Assembly (NCBI GenBank): GCA_029880285.1
Contig: JAOUOS010000011.1
Location: 17,718-81,717, forward strand
Direction: 5' to 3'
Length of the DNA stretch: 64,000 nt
Origin: Spirochaetia bacterium
GTDB taxonomy: Bacteria; Spirochaetota; Leptospiria; Turneriellales; JAOUOS01
Below, one piece after another: positions 7,996 through 16,953 of the stretch. The notes under the pieces are model-generated. The model was not told the DNA's origin and ran no database searches. It saw only the letters and a list, made by a program, of their open reading frames with translations. Every line of letters begins with the position of its first letter. The stretch's first letter is position 1. The translations under genes were made by a program, and so were the position numbers.

Positions 7996-8820
7996 TCAAT
8001 ACAATTCAGCAGAACCTTCTTTTTCATAAGGAATTTCATAAACGCCAAAAGAAGAATCAAGTTCAAGATTAAACTTAAAATGATAATCAAAATTACCGCT
8101 TTCAATAACATCTAGCACAGATCTTTTTAATCCTAAAAGTTTTAGATTAACCGGTATTTCTATCGTCATGGTTTTACCTTTATCTAAATCGTATGTGACA
8201 TTTTCTTCACCCTCAGAGACAGTATAATCGTTTATTTCTATAAGATAATCAAAATTACGAACCTCAAAGCTTGTTGTATCATTATTTTCTATTTTTACAT
8301 GAAAAGCAATTGTAGCCGAGGCCAATCCCATTTCTTTCATATTTACTTTTTCTATGGTAAATACCGGCGGGCGGGGCATTGATATTTCACCTTCTGTTTC
8401 TAAATCAAACATCATGTCTCCTACAGGTGTATCTAGAGTTAAAAATCCGGCATAGGCGTATTTTAATTCATCTTTATTAAGAATACCGGTAATTCCTTTT
8501 TCTAAACCTGAAAATTTTATGGTAATAGGTACAACCTGTGTTGTTTTTGAATTACCTTCTATAATAAGAGGTTCTTCTTTATCCGATTCAACCATTTTTT
8601 CATCTTCAATATAAAACTTGTATAAAAACTTTTTTAAGGTTAGCCCTATGCTGTTAGGATTATCTATTGAAAAGGTAATATCTAAAGAAACACCCGATAA
8701 AGCCAGATCGGTAATGGTTACATCTTCTATTTGAATGGTGGGTTCTGTGAAAACAGTCTCTGCCAGAGTTTTACATCCGCTTACAAATAAAATAAAAATA
8801 AGAATTATTAGTTTTTTCAT
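7996..8820 (-). CDS. LEA14/WHy-domain lipoprotein
   Basis: This is a 274-residue lipoprotein. The signal peptide ends in the lipobox VSGC at residue 16. It is followed by two LEA_2/WHy-type beta-sandwich domains: about residues 28-150 (IQIEDVTITDLALSGVSLD, with SIDNPNSIGL) and 155-265 (IEKVNMKEMGLASATIAFH, with KIENNDTTSFEV). Each has the typical conserved Asn in the NPN or ENND turn. Bacterial proteins of this family are linked to envelope or desiccation stress, but the specific role here is unknown. It stands alone, with the pseudogene downstream and a structured intergenic region upstream. Confidence 0.82.
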   Translation of the reverse strand: MKKLIILIFILFVSGCKTLAETVFTEPTIQIEDVTITDLALSGVSLDITFSIDNPNSIGLTLKKFLYKFYIEDEKMVESDKEEPLIIEGNSKTTQVVPITIKFSGLEKGITGILNKDELKYAYAGFLTLDTPVGDMMFDLETEGEISMPRPPVFTIEKVNMKEMGLASATIAFHVKIENNDTTSFEVRNFDYLIEINDYTVSEGEENVTYDLDKGKTMTIEIPVNLKLLGLKRSVLDVIESGNFDYHFKFNLELDSSFGVYEIPYEKEGSAELY

Positions 8821-9182
8821 GTACTCACTTTTAATTTGGGTTCTACATGTTCAAATGTTTTTTATTTCTCAGGGCGTTGCGGAAAAAAGAAGCGTAAGCC
8901 ATAACACAGAATTAATTCTACTTGGCGCAAATATTTTTTTTTAAAGGCGCTATCTCTCTAAAGAGAGCCTAGGCTGTGACGAATCTCATCTGTATTTGTC
9001 AACAATAAAATTAAATTAATTTAAAAAAAGTGGCCGTTTTTTTTGAATTTAGTAGTATTATAATCGAGCCGTAAATACGGCAACAATAAGAGTCATGCTC
9101 TAGCGGGCCCTGCGGGGCGGGGTATGACGGCAAGTGAAAAGGAGACCATATAGGTAAGTGAGTAATTAAAAAGGAAACAACA
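8821..9182. other. Intergenic region with a structured leader
   Basis: No gene is supported here. There is a small hairpin, CTCTCT/AGAGAG, at 8954-8967, a -10 like TATAAT at 9059-9064, and then a GC-rich foldable segment (about 9093-9130) that stands out in AT-rich surroundings and lies in the probable 5' leader of the next gene. Confidence 0.55.
9071..9182 (+). promoter_or_regulatory. Candidate structured 5' leader (possible cis-regulatory RNA)
   Basis: If transcription starts about 7 nt after the TATAAT at 9059-9064, the mRNA has a leader of about 110 nt. GTCAT near 9092 can pair with ATGAC near 9128, enclosing a GC-rich hairpin with GCCC/GGGC arms. A purine-rich AAAAGGAGACC follows, and finally the AAAGGAAAC ribosome-binding site. 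No signature of a known riboswitch class was recognised. Confidence 0.35.
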
Positions 9183-10118
9183 ATGAAAGATAGTCAAAAT
9201 TTGATTACACGAAAGCGAAAATTATTTGTGGCTTTCATAGGGGCGCTAACGGCGCTAATATTCGCGGGATGCTCAAACTTAGAAACCGAAAGTTCAGTTC
9301 TTGAACTTGAAAATGTCTACTCTCAAAATCTAGAAGTATCAGAAAATCCGGTAGAAAATACTGATAATACTGATAATGTTGATAATGGTCAGGTAGATCT
9401 TTATCTTACAGATTATCCTCTTGATGACTTAGATATATTAAAAGTAAATGTTACTTTTTCATATATTGAAGTAAACAGTGAAAAAGACGGATGGATAACT
9501 GTAATTGATTACGGAACAAAGGGAAAGACATTTGATTTATTAACTTTACAAAACGGAAAAACAGCTTTTATGGGCAATTTTTCGTTAAAACCGGGAAAAT
9601 ATGATCAAATACGCATGCATCTTTTTTCAGATAACCAAATACATGTGAGAAAAGATAAAACATACGTTATTGAAGCATTAAAAATTCCCTCGGGTGAAAA
9701 AACCGGTATAAAGTTAATAGGTTCGTTTACTGTAGAAAAAGCCGGTAAAGTTCAGATTACGGTTGATTTTGACGCTCAAAAATCGGTAATTGCCTTGGGA
9801 AATGAAGGCAATAATAACGGCAAAAACTCTAATAGTAAAAATAAAATAAAAAAGAATTTTATTTTAAAACCCATCATAGAAATCATTGAGGTCAAAACAA
9901 TTGAAGAAATGAAAAAAGTACCTCCGCCTAAAGAATCTACACCTATAGATACTGACAAGGATGGTATGATTGATGATTTAGACTGGGATGATGATAATGA
10001 TGGCATTGCCGATTTTTTTGATAACTGTAGACTAGTTTATAATCCTGATCAAAGGGATTCAGATTTCGACAGAATTGGCGATAAATGTGATGCTGAACCA
10101 TATAAAAGTAACTTATGA
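9183..10118 (+). CDS. DUF4382 lipoprotein with thrombospondin type-3 calcium-binding tail
   Basis: This is a 311-residue lipoprotein: a basic N-region, a hydrophobic core, and the lipobox IFAGC at about residue 30. A DUF4382 domain follows (about 70-220, [16 protein letters not shown]...[10 protein letters not shown]), a beta-sandwich common in exported proteins. After a Lys/Asn-rich linker, the C-terminus carries thrombospondin type-3-like repeats, [19 protein letters not shown] and [22 protein letters not shown], whose spaced aspartates bind calcium. It is preceded by a good ribosome-binding site (AAAGGAAACAACA) and a long GC-rich leader. Role unknown; presumably outer-membrane-anchored. 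Confidence 0.82.
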   Translation: MKDSQNLITRKRKLFVAFIGALTALIFAGCSNLETESSVLELENVYSQNLEVSENPVENTDNTDNVDNGQVDLYLTDYPLDDLDILKVNVTFSYIEVNSEKDGWITVIDYGTKGKTFDLLTLQNGKTAFMGNFSLKPGKYDQIRMHLFSDNQIHVRKDKTYVIEALKIPSGEKTGIKLIGSFTVEKAGKVQITVDFDAQKSVIALGNEGNNNGKNSNSKNKIKKNFILKPIIEIIEVKTIEEMKKVPPPKESTPIDTDKDGMIDDLDWDDDNDGIADFFDNCRLVYNPDQRDSDFDRIGDKCDAEPYKSNL

Positions 10119-10184
10119 AAAAAGAACTGAAGTTTTCTTAACAGATCGATTTCAATTCTTAGAATAAGAATATAAGTTAATTAA

Positions 10185-10226
10185 ACATGAGAAACATAAG
10201 TATAATTCTACTTATGTTTCTCATGT
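10185..10226. repeat. 16-bp perfect inverted repeat
   Basis: ACATGAGAAACATAAG at 10185-10200 and its exact complement at 10211-10226 flank a 10-nt AT loop. There is no T-run after it, so it is not a simple terminator. It lies between the lipoprotein gene and the tRNA-prfA promoter. Confidence 0.75.
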
Positions 10227-10289
10227 ACCGATAGTACAGATGTCCTGCCCAATTGGCATAAAAATAATAAAAAGACATAATAACAATAA

Positions 10290-10317
10290 TTGACGAAGCG
10301 TTTTTTACATTTAAACT
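10290..10317 (+). promoter_or_regulatory. Probable promoter of tRNA-Arg, prfA and ftsW
   Basis: TTGACG at 10290-10295 and TAAACT at 10312-10317 are 16 nt apart, placing the start about 20 nt before the tRNA. The -10 element is only a 4/6 match. Confidence 0.45.
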
Positions 10318-10346
10318 ATCCCATAAAACAATATATTTAGATGAGG

Positions 10347-10419
10347 GCTCCCATAGCTCAGATGGATAGAGCGGCGCTCTCCTAAGGCGTGCGGCCAGGT
10401 TCGAGTCCTGGTGGGAGCG
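10347..10419 (+). tRNA. tRNA-Arg (anticodon CCT)
   Basis: The cloverleaf folds by eye. Acceptor stem GCTCCCA pairs with TGGGAGC (10412-10418); D stem GCTC/GAGC; anticodon loop CTCCTAA gives anticodon CCT (AGG codons); T arm CCAGG-TTCGAGT-CCTGG; discriminator G. The 3' CCA is not encoded. The gene ends only 10 nt before prfA and is probably co-transcribed with it. Confidence 0.93.
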
Positions 10420-10429
10420 AAAAAAACAA

Positions 10430-11500
10430 ATGTCACAAAAATTGAACAGTATATTAAAGCGTTTTGAAGAAATTGAACGGGATCTAAGCAGTTCAGACAT
10501 CATGTCTGATATGAAAAAGTTAACGGCACTTTCACAAGAAAGAGTAAAGCTTTTTCCTGTTGCGCAGGCAGCTGAACAAAAAACCAAAATAGAAACTCAA
10601 ATAAAAGAAATAAGTGAGCAGCTTACAAAAGAAAAAGATAATGAGTTAAAAGAAATATTAGAAGATGAACTTGTAATACTTGAAGAAAAATTCGAGAAAT
10701 TAAACGAGAAGATAGAAGAAATGCTTTTACCTCAGGATCCACAGGCGGGAAAAAACGTATTTTTAGAGATTAGGGCAGGTACGGGAGGTGAAGAGGCCGC
10801 TTTATTCGCGAGGGACCTTTTTAGGATGTATTCCCGGTTTTTTGAAAAAAGCGGATTAAAATATGAGTTGGTTTATATGCAAGATACCGGCCTTCATGGA
10901 ATAAAAGAAGTCGTTATTCTGGTAAAAGGCGATAAAGCCTATGAATTTATGCACCTTGAAGGCGGAGGACACAGGGTTCAGAGAATTCCAGAAACAGAAT
11001 CAGGAGGACGTATTCATACTTCGGCCTGTACCGTGGCGGTAACGCCCGAAGTTGAAGAAAGCGAATTTGAAATAAATATGGCCGATTTGCGTATTGATGT
11101 TTTTAGATCATCCGGCCCGGGTGGACAAAGTGTTAACACAACCGATTCAGCGGTAAGAATCACTCACGTTCCCACGGGTATTGTTGTATCTTGCCAGGAT
11201 GAGAAGTCACAGCATAAAAATAAAGCAAAGGCTTTAAAAATTTTAAGAGCACGTATCGCTGAAAGTGAAAGGCAGGCACAAAACGCGAAACTTAATGCAG
11301 AAAAAAAAGCGCAGGTAGGTTCAGGCGACAGGTCAGAAAAAATACGTACCTATAATTTTCCGCAAAATCGTATTACCGATCACCGTATTAACTATACAAT
11401 GCATAGTTTAGATCGCGCTCTTGAAGGCGAAATAGATGAATTAATTGAGGCTTTATTAAAAGAAGAGAAAAAAAAGAAACTTGAGGCAATAAATAGCTGA
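10430..11500 (+). CDS. prfA: Peptide chain release factor 1
   Basis: This is a 356-residue class I release factor that ends translation at UAA and UAG. The N-terminal helical domain is followed by the stop-codon recognition domain, with a P-E-T tripeptide at residues 187-189 where E. coli RF1 has PAT. The catalytic GGQ motif lies at 231-233 in SGPGGQSVNTTDSAVRITH and places the glutamine for peptidyl-tRNA hydrolysis. The length is normal. The start lies 10 nt after a tRNA-Arg gene, and the stop codon directly abuts the ATG of the downstream FtsW/RodA gene. No prmC methyltransferase, often adjacent, is seen here. Confidence 0.97.
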   Translation: MSQKLNSILKRFEEIERDLSSSDIMSDMKKLTALSQERVKLFPVAQAAEQKTKIETQIKEISEQLTKEKDNELKEILEDELVILEEKFEKLNEKIEEMLLPQDPQAGKNVFLEIRAGTGGEEAALFARDLFRMYSRFFEKSGLKYELVYMQDTGLHGIKEVVILVKGDKAYEFMHLEGGGHRVQRIPETESGGRIHTSACTVAVTPEVEESEFEINMADLRIDVFRSSGPGGQSVNTTDSAVRITHVPTGIVVSCQDEKSQHKNKAKALKILRARIAESERQAQNAKLNAEKKAQVGSGDRSEKIRTYNFPQNRITDHRINYTMHSLDRALEGEIDELIEALLKEEKKKKLEAINS

Positions 11501-12604
11501 ATGGATTTTCAATCTTTTAAGACTTCGTTAAAAAATTCAGAAACTAATTATTTATATTTTACCATAATCTTAATAATTACCATATTTGGTCTTAATATTT
11601 TATTAGCTTCTTCATCATTTTTAGCCAGTCAGGCTCATGGTGACGCGTACTATTATTTTAAAAAGCAGGTTATTTATGCTTTAATCGCGGTAATAATTCT
11701 AATTATTTTTATTCAAATACCCTATACATTTTGGTATCACGCGGCCTGGCCCATTTATCTTATTTCTATTTTACTTTTAGCGCTTGTCTTTTTACCGTAT
11801 ATAGGTAAAAGCGCCGGGGGAGCATATCGCTGGATTCAAATTGGGCCATTGACTTTACAACCGTCAGATTTAGCTAAATTTTCGGTTATTTTACTTTTAT
11901 CGAGAATTTTTTCAAACACACAAAAATCAGGAAACACAAAAATAGCGGCTTCTTTAATTATTATTTTTTTGCCGGTTTCTTTAATTGGTTTAGAGCCTGA
12001 TTATGGTACAGCCATTCATTTGGTAATAGCCGCGTTTTTACTTCTTTTTTTAACTGATTTTCCGCTTTCGGCAATGGGAATTGTTTTTATTACTTCTTTG
12101 CCGGCTATTTATTTAAGTATTAGAAAAGTTACGTATATTTGGGAAAGATTAAGCGCGTATCTTGATCCGTACAAGTACCGTTATGAAAGGGCTTACCAGT
12201 TAATAGCATCCTATAGATCTTTTTTAGCAGGAGGAACGTGGGGTAAAGGTTTAGGTGAAGGTATTAGACGTCATAACCTTCAGGCGCGTCATACTGACTT
12301 TATAGCGGCTATTGTCGCTGAAGATTTAGGGTTTGCGGGTATTTTTCTTTTACTTCTTTTATATTTTAGCTTTGCCGCGTATGGATTATTTAAGTTATCT
12401 CAAGTTGAAAATAATTTTGGCCGGCTTTTAGGTACGGGTATTTTAATTCTTTTTATAACACAGACAATGATGAATCTTGCCGTTGTTTTTGGTGTAATGC
12501 CCACAACAGGAATTAACCTGCCTCTTTTTAGTTACGGCGGCACGTCTATTTTAACGTATATGTCTATTTTAGGTATTGTGTTGAATATAATGCGGGATTC
12601 ATAA
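11501..12604 (+). CDS. ftsW: SEDS-family peptidoglycan glycosyltransferase (FtsW/RodA)
   Basis: This is a 367-residue polytopic membrane protein of the shape, elongation, division and sporulation family, which polymerises lipid II with a partner class B PBP. Family signatures are GAYRWIQIG...LQPSDLAKF (about 107-127), the conserved acidic LEPDYGTA loop, and MPTTGINLPLFSYGGTS near the C-terminus. The MPTTG form is slightly closer to FtsW than to RodA, but the two cannot be separated safely by eye and no pbp or mre gene is adjacent. The start codon follows the prfA stop directly, so translation is coupled. Confidence 0.88.
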   Translation: MDFQSFKTSLKNSETNYLYFTIILIITIFGLNILLASSSFLASQAHGDAYYYFKKQVIYALIAVIILIIFIQIPYTFWYHAAWPIYLISILLLALVFLPYIGKSAGGAYRWIQIGPLTLQPSDLAKFSVILLLSRIFSNTQKSGNTKIAASLIIIFLPVSLIGLEPDYGTAIHLVIAAFLLLFLTDFPLSAMGIVFITSLPAIYLSIRKVTYIWERLSAYLDPYKYRYERAYQLIASYRSFLAGGTWGKGLGEGIRRHNLQARHTDFIAAIVAEDLGFAGIFLLLLLYFSFAAYGLFKLSQVENNFGRLLGTGILILFITQTMMNLAVVFGVMPTTGINLPLFSYGGTSILTYMSILGIVLNIMRDS

Positions 12605-12607
12605 AAC

Positions 12608-13786
12608 CTACAAATACCTCTTGAAAGGCAAAAGAAAAAAAACCGAAAGTTTAATGGGCATATTTGATTTCATGCCTTTGTAACTGTGTTCTTCTATCCA
12701 TTTGAATTTGTCTTCTACATCTTTTAAAAAAGGAGGGTTGTTTCTAAATATATGAATATCAAGATTGTGAGAAAAACTGCGGTCATCAACATTGCCTGAA
12801 CCAGCGCCGCACCAGTTATCAAGAAGAAAAACCTTCGCGTGATTAAATCTAAGAGAAGCGTTTGGTAATTCTTTACCGTGAAATAAAAATACCTTAATTC
12901 CTTTTTTTATTAATTTTCTAGCGAAATAAAAAGAAACATTACGAATAAAAGGTAAATCTGAACGTATCGACATATAAAGCCGTACATCTATATTTTTTTT
13001 TGCTTTTCTTTTTAATTTTCTAATAATACTTCTTGGCGGTACAAAATATGGAGTCATTATATAAATTCTTTTTTTGCTTTCATTCATTAATTTTTTTACG
13101 GCATTAATATAACGCATGCTACAGATATTTTGTTTAGAGAAAAATTTTCTTCGTCTTTTTCTTTTGTGAAGACAGGTATGATAAGGATACAATACAGCTT
13201 CGTGAGCTTTTTTTCTTTCAAGTGTTACAATGTCACGTATAGAATATTTTACACGTCTTAAAGAGTCAAGGTGTATCTTTTCAATTTCTTTTACAATTAA
13301 AGGAATATTCGTTACGTATACCGCGTCTAACCATCTTTTATCCCCTGAGTATAGTTTTGAAGTTTCATTCATTATATTAAATCCGCCCGCGAAAGCGATT
13401 TTGTTATCAATAATTAAAATTTTTCGGTGGTTTCTTCTAAAAAACGATAACAATAGATCAGTAAACCAAAGGGGATAATGAGCATTGTTTTTTACCAACC
13501 TTTTCCTGTTTTTTAAGATGCCGCGATAGCCTAATACTTGTATGTTGTTTTGAATCATTTGATTCCAAAATGATGATGCTGTGCTAAAAGAGCCTATTTT
13601 ATCGTATATAACATTTATTTTTATTTTTTTTTGGGCCGCGTTTATAAGTTGTTTTTGCCATTTAATACCGGCTTTGTCATCTTTAAAAATATACATTTCA
13701 AGAACAATAGATTCACGGGCATTTTTTATTTCTTGAAACGCTGTGTTAAAAAATTCATCGCCTTCCCATAGAATTTTCTCAAACAT
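12608..13786 (-). CDS. cls: Cardiolipin synthase / phospholipase-D-family protein
   Basis: This is a 392-residue protein with two PLD active sites: NHRKILIIDNKIAFAGGFN (about 117-135) and FNHAKVFLLDN...GSGNVDDRSF (about 313-337). Each has the HxK(x)4D histidine-lysine pair needed for phosphatidyl transfer. Such enzymes join two phosphatidylglycerols, or PG with another donor, to make cardiolipin. It lacks the N-terminal membrane helices of ClsA, so it resembles ClsB-type enzymes; the C-terminus is hydrophobic and basic and may attach to the membrane. It is the last gene of a reverse-strand group with nfeD and a PilZ gene, consistent with membrane-lipid homeostasis. Confidence 0.88.
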   Translation of the reverse strand: MFEKILWEGDEFFNTAFQEIKNARESIVLEMYIFKDDKAGIKWQKQLINAAQKKIKINVIYDKIGSFSTASSFWNQMIQNNIQVLGYRGILKNRKRLVKNNAHYPLWFTDLLLSFFRRNHRKILIIDNKIAFAGGFNIMNETSKLYSGDKRWLDAVYVTNIPLIVKEIEKIHLDSLRRVKYSIRDIVTLERKKAHEAVLYPYHTCLHKRKRRRKFFSKQNICSMRYINAVKKLMNESKKRIYIMTPYFVPPRSIIRKLKRKAKKNIDVRLYMSIRSDLPFIRNVSFYFARKLIKKGIKVFLFHGKELPNASLRFNHAKVFLLDNWCGAGSGNVDDRSFSHNLDIHIFRNNPPFLKDVEDKFKWIEEHSYKGMKSNMPIKLSVFFLLPFKRYL

Positions 13787-13824
13787 CGTTTATATAATAG
13801 ATATTTCTTATTGTAAAAAAAAAA

Positions 13825-14142
13825 TTAATTTGTAGTTTCAGAAGCTTTTAAGAAGTCAATAACTTCTTCATGAGACATATGTTTTTCAAATTCAACACCG
13901 TATTTTTTCATTTTTGGATAATTGGGAATAACTGCTTCAGATGTTATAAAACCTTCTCTTATAAATTTTATAGGAGGATACGATATACTTACTTTTTCTT
14001 TTAAGATTAAGTCTTCAGGCGTTAGAAAAGAAACTCCGCATTTTGAAATGTCATATGAAATACAGTTAAAACTGGTTTTTTGGTTTTTAACCGCGAAATG
14101 TAAAATAGCTTTATATCTGGAAAATTTTCTATTTTCTTTCAT
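13825..14142 (-). CDS. PilZ-domain protein (c-di-GMP binding)
   Basis: This is a 105-residue single-domain PilZ protein. The N-terminal arginine motif RKFSRYKA matches the RxxxR cyclic-di-GMP clamp, followed after about 20 residues by YDISKCGVSF, matching the D/NxSxxG motif. The C-terminus YGVEFEKHMSHEE completes the barrel and last helix. It should act as a small c-di-GMP receptor. It lies 11 nt downstream of nfeD and 38 nt upstream of cls on the same strand, so it may link the second messenger to membrane remodelling; that link is inferred from position only. Confidence 0.87.
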   Translation of the reverse strand: MKENRKFSRYKAILHFAVKNQKTSFNCISYDISKCGVSFLTPEDLILKEKVSISYPPIKFIREGFITSEAVIPNYPKMKKYGVEFEKHMSHEEVIDFLKASETTN

Positions 14143-14153
14143 ATAAATTTTAA

Positions 14154-15527
14154 TTAACTTATTTTTTCAACTACTACCCGATGACCTTCAACTGTTATTA
14201 TCTTAACTCGTTGACCCTGTTCTATAAAATCGCCCGCGCTTACAGCGTCAATCTTTTTACCTTCGACTTTGATTATACCAGAAGGTCTTAAAACTGTTTC
14301 AGATACTCCTTCTTTATTAAGAAGTTTTTTTAATTTTCTTTCACCCATTTCTTCGGGATCTTTATTGAGGGTTTCATTAAGAAAAAAACTTGTATTTTTC
14401 TTGGCGATTGCGGGTAAATATTTTGCCAATAAAGCGGTTAAAGCGATTGTTCCCGTAAGCGCGAAAGCTGTTACCCAAAGCCCTTCTTCAAAATTATCAA
14501 TACCATAGGACCAAAGTATTGATCCTAAAATGCATATCGCGCCCGTTAAGCCAGCGATACCAAAGCCCGGTATTACAAATACTTCAAGAAGAAGAAGTAA
14601 TATGCCAAGAGCAAATAAGGCGGGAGCTTCCCAGCCTGAAACGCCTACCATAATACGTGAAATAAAATAAATAGATAAAAAAAGAATACCAAGAGTGCCG
14701 GGTATGCCCCAGCCGGGTACCTTTATTTCATATAATAATCCTAAAAATCCAAGACCTATTAAAATTCCAGATACGGCGGGGTGAAGAAAAAAACCTAAAA
14801 GTTTATCTATAAAATCAGGTTTAAACACAACTACTTTGCTATCAGTTAAGTTTTCTTTTTCTAAAATTTCATTTATAGAATTTGCTTCGTAGTCAGCTAT
14901 TCTTAAAGAAACAGCTTCTTTCGTAGAAAGTGTTAAAAGTGTGCCTTTGGGTTTATCAATACCATGTTTTGATTTTGTTAAAATGAGATTTTCATCAACA
15001 AAGGCTTCAGCTATTTCTGCATTTTTTCCCCTTGATTCAGCGGTCGACCTCCATGCCGCTCTGGCCACCGATACTACTTTTTCAGGAGCTTTTTTCATAC
15101 CTTCTTTGGCATCTGGCAATACTGGTGTCGCCCCGCCTATGACGGCTCCCTGCGCCATAACAAGTTTATCGCATGATAAAGCAATTAATGAACCTGCCGA
15201 AATCGCGTTTTTATTTATGAAGCAAAGTGTATTGCGCCCATATTGTTGTATAAGATTTTTAATTTTCAGCGTAGAAATCAGTTCACCTCCCGGTGTATCT
15301 ATTTCAACTATCACTAATACGGGATTATCTTCATAAGCTTTATTAAAGGTTTTTTCTAAAAATGAAGCATAACGGGCGTCTTCCATTTCTTCAAGAGCGT
15401 GTGGAAGTATATGATATACTTTTTTAAAGCTATTTTCTGAGTTTGAATAAATATAACTTATAAAAATGAAAGTGTATAAAATTAAGCTTAATAATAATGT
15501 TGATTTTAGTGATATCTTTTTTTTCAT
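14154..15527 (-). CDS. nfeD: NfeD-family membrane serine protease (ClpP-class)
   Basis: This is a long-form NfeD. After a signal or anchor helix comes a ClpP/SppA-like serine protease domain: VEIDTPGGELISTLKIK forms the oxyanion region and NAISAGSLIALSCD holds the nucleophile serine. Several C-terminal membrane helices follow (GILIGLGFLGLLYEIKVPGWG and others), then an NfeD OB-fold ending IKIITVEGHRVVVEKI. Homologues cleave stomatin-type membrane proteins. The frame extends to a TTG at 15566, but the ATG at 15527 (MKKKISLK) is the better start because it begins the signal sequence. It heads a group with PilZ and cls and is divergent from sanA. No stomatin partner gene is present here. Confidence 0.9.
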   Translation of the reverse strand: MKKKISLKSTLLLSLILYTFIFISYIYSNSENSFKKVYHILPHALEEMEDARYASFLEKTFNKAYEDNPVLVIVEIDTPGGELISTLKIKNLIQQYGRNTLCFINKNAISAGSLIALSCDKLVMAQGAVIGGATPVLPDAKEGMKKAPEKVVSVARAAWRSTAESRGKNAEIAEAFVDENLILTKSKHGIDKPKGTLLTLSTKEAVSLRIADYEANSINEILEKENLTDSKVVVFKPDFIDKLLGFFLHPAVSGILIGLGFLGLLYEIKVPGWGIPGTLGILFLSIYFISRIMVGVSGWEAPALFALGILLLLLEVFVIPGFGIAGLTGAICILGSILWSYGIDNFEEGLWVTAFALTGTIALTALLAKYLPAIAKKNTSFFLNETLNKDPEEMGERKLKKLLNKEGVSETVLRPSGIIKVEGKKIDAVSAGDFIEQGQRVKIITVEGHRVVVEKIS

Positions 15528-15622
15528 ATATATTATAGCATTAAAAAATAAAACACATACGGTCAATTTTTTATTTTACTTTATGTAAAAGGGTTTGTTG
15601 ATGGGTACGCGTAATTATTTAG

Positions 15623-16312
15623 ATGAAAGAGAACATTAAAAAAATTTTTAAGAAATTATATGTTTGGATATTGCTTTTTGCCGTAATTTTGACTGTATGG
15701 AACTTATCATTAAATATAAAATATCAAAATAAGATATATGATAACATTGCCCGGGTGCCAAGCGCACAGGTTGCTATAGTACTTGGGGCCAGCGTAAAGG
15801 CAGATAAAAAGCCTTCAGAGGTACTAATAGAAAGGCTTGATAAATCCATTGAATTATATAGAAATCATAAAGTACAAAAACTTTTATTCACCGGAGATAA
15901 CTCGGGAAAGTATTATGATGAAGTAAATGTAATGAGAGAGTACGCGCTTCGTCATAATGTAAAATCAAAAGATATATTTTTAGATCATAATGGTTTAAGA
16001 ACATTAGATTCAGTTTATAGAAGTAAAAATATTTTTCTAATAAAAAACGCGATTCTGGTAACACAGAGATTTCATTTGCCCAGAGCTTTATTTTTAGCCG
16101 ATCATTTTGATTTAAACGCTTTCGGCTATAGCGCCGATACAGGAAAAATAAATATAGACACATTTAATTTAGTTAGAGAATTTCTTGCCCGATATCTTGC
16201 TATTATTGATGTTTACGTTTTAAGTACCACTTCAAAATATAAAGGCAAGGCTGTTCCTATTATAGGCAGCGGCGAAAGAACATGGGATAAAGAAGTATTT
16301 GAAGAAAAGTAA
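15623..16312 (+). CDS. sanA: SanA/DUF218-family envelope protein
   Basis: This is a 229-residue protein with one N-terminal membrane helix and a DUF218 domain. Recognisable motifs are VAIVLGASVK, LLFTGDN, the acidic YDEVNVMREYA, DHNGLRTLDSVYR and LVTQRFHLPRALFLA. This arrangement matches E. coli SanA, a protein tied to envelope barrier function and vancomycin exclusion, more closely than YdcF or ElyC. The active domain is predicted to lie on the outer face of the cytoplasmic membrane. It is a single gene between the divergent nfeD group and the convergent Panacea-domain gene. Biochemical function is unproven for the family. Confidence 0.85.
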   Translation: MKENIKKIFKKLYVWILLFAVILTVWNLSLNIKYQNKIYDNIARVPSAQVAIVLGASVKADKKPSEVLIERLDKSIELYRNHKVQKLLFTGDNSGKYYDEVNVMREYALRHNVKSKDIFLDHNGLRTLDSVYRSKNIFLIKNAILVTQRFHLPRALFLADHFDLNAFGYSADTGKINIDTFNLVREFLARYLAIIDVYVLSTTSKYKGKAVPIIGSGERTWDKEVFEEK

Positions 16313-16338
16313 ATAAGATAAGTTTTTTTTATATAACT

Positions 16339-16953
16339 TTACTGCCATAGAAGACGAAAGACTTTTTGTGCCCATGCCTTCCAGCTTAGGTGGGGTTTTT
16401 TACCTTCGGGAAGTTTGGTAAAAATAATTTTTTCATAAAGGCCCGATTGAACGTAGCTTTGATATAAATTGGGAAAGTGTCTTGTCTCGAGAATTAAATT
16501 TCCTTTAAATAAAGATGAAATAGATTTTAAAACTTTTTTTTCTTCTTTGCTGAAAATGTCAGGAGCAGGCTCTTTTGCTTTATAAACAAAGCCTTTCATT
16601 ACCGTGGCCATTCCATTTTTTCCCTTTTCTTTTACCAGCTTTGGAATAATTTCTATCTGAGAATCATTTCGCATCAAATAAAAAATTTCATTAAAAAATA
16701 AAGGCTGGGGGCTGCCCTCAATATGAAGGTATGGATATTCTGTTATCTGTCTGCCGTATTTTTGATAAAAATGTCCATCAGCATAGAACAAATGCTTGCA
16801 CAAATTTTTTCTGTCTAATTTCTCGGGTATTTCATTTATAAAATGTAAAATTGCCGCTTTAAGTTTTAAGGCTTTTGAAAATTGTTCTAAAACATCTAAA
16901 TCGTTTATTTTTTTTTTATTTTCAGATGAAAACTGATTATTATTATGAGACAT
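16339..16953 (-). CDS. Panacea/SocA-like (DUF4065) domain protein
   Basis: This is a 204-residue cytosolic protein. The segment LKAAILHFINEI..KLDRKNLCKHLFYADGHFYQKYGR, followed by PLFFNEIFYLM, matches the Panacea (SocA-like, DUF4065) domain found in antitoxin chaperones and phage-linked proteins. The usual lysine-rich LNKLLYFAD core is recognisable but changed. No toxin gene is adjacent, so a role as antitoxin is not supported here. Its ATG (16953-16951) overlaps the lipB ATG on the other strand within one CATG. No alternative downstream start exists before the domain. Confidence 0.65.
   Translation of the reverse strand: MSHNNNQFSSENKKKINDLDVLEQFSKALKLKAAILHFINEIPEKLDRKNLCKHLFYADGHFYQKYGRQITEYPYLHIEGSPQPLFFNEIFYLMRNDSQIEIIPKLVKEKGKNGMATVMKGFVYKAKEPAPDIFSKEEKKVLKSISSLFKGNLILETRHFPNLYQSYVQSGLYEKIIFTKLPEGKKPHLSWKAWAQKVFRLLWQ

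Noticed and set aside
9071..9182. Known riboswitch (c-di-GMP, TPP, cobalamin, FMN, fluoride, SRP RNA)
   Set aside because: None of their conserved core sequences could be recognised.
15532..15537. TATAAT just upstream of the nfeD ATG as its promoter
   Set aside because: Only four bases separate it from the ATG, so transcription would begin inside or after the start codon.
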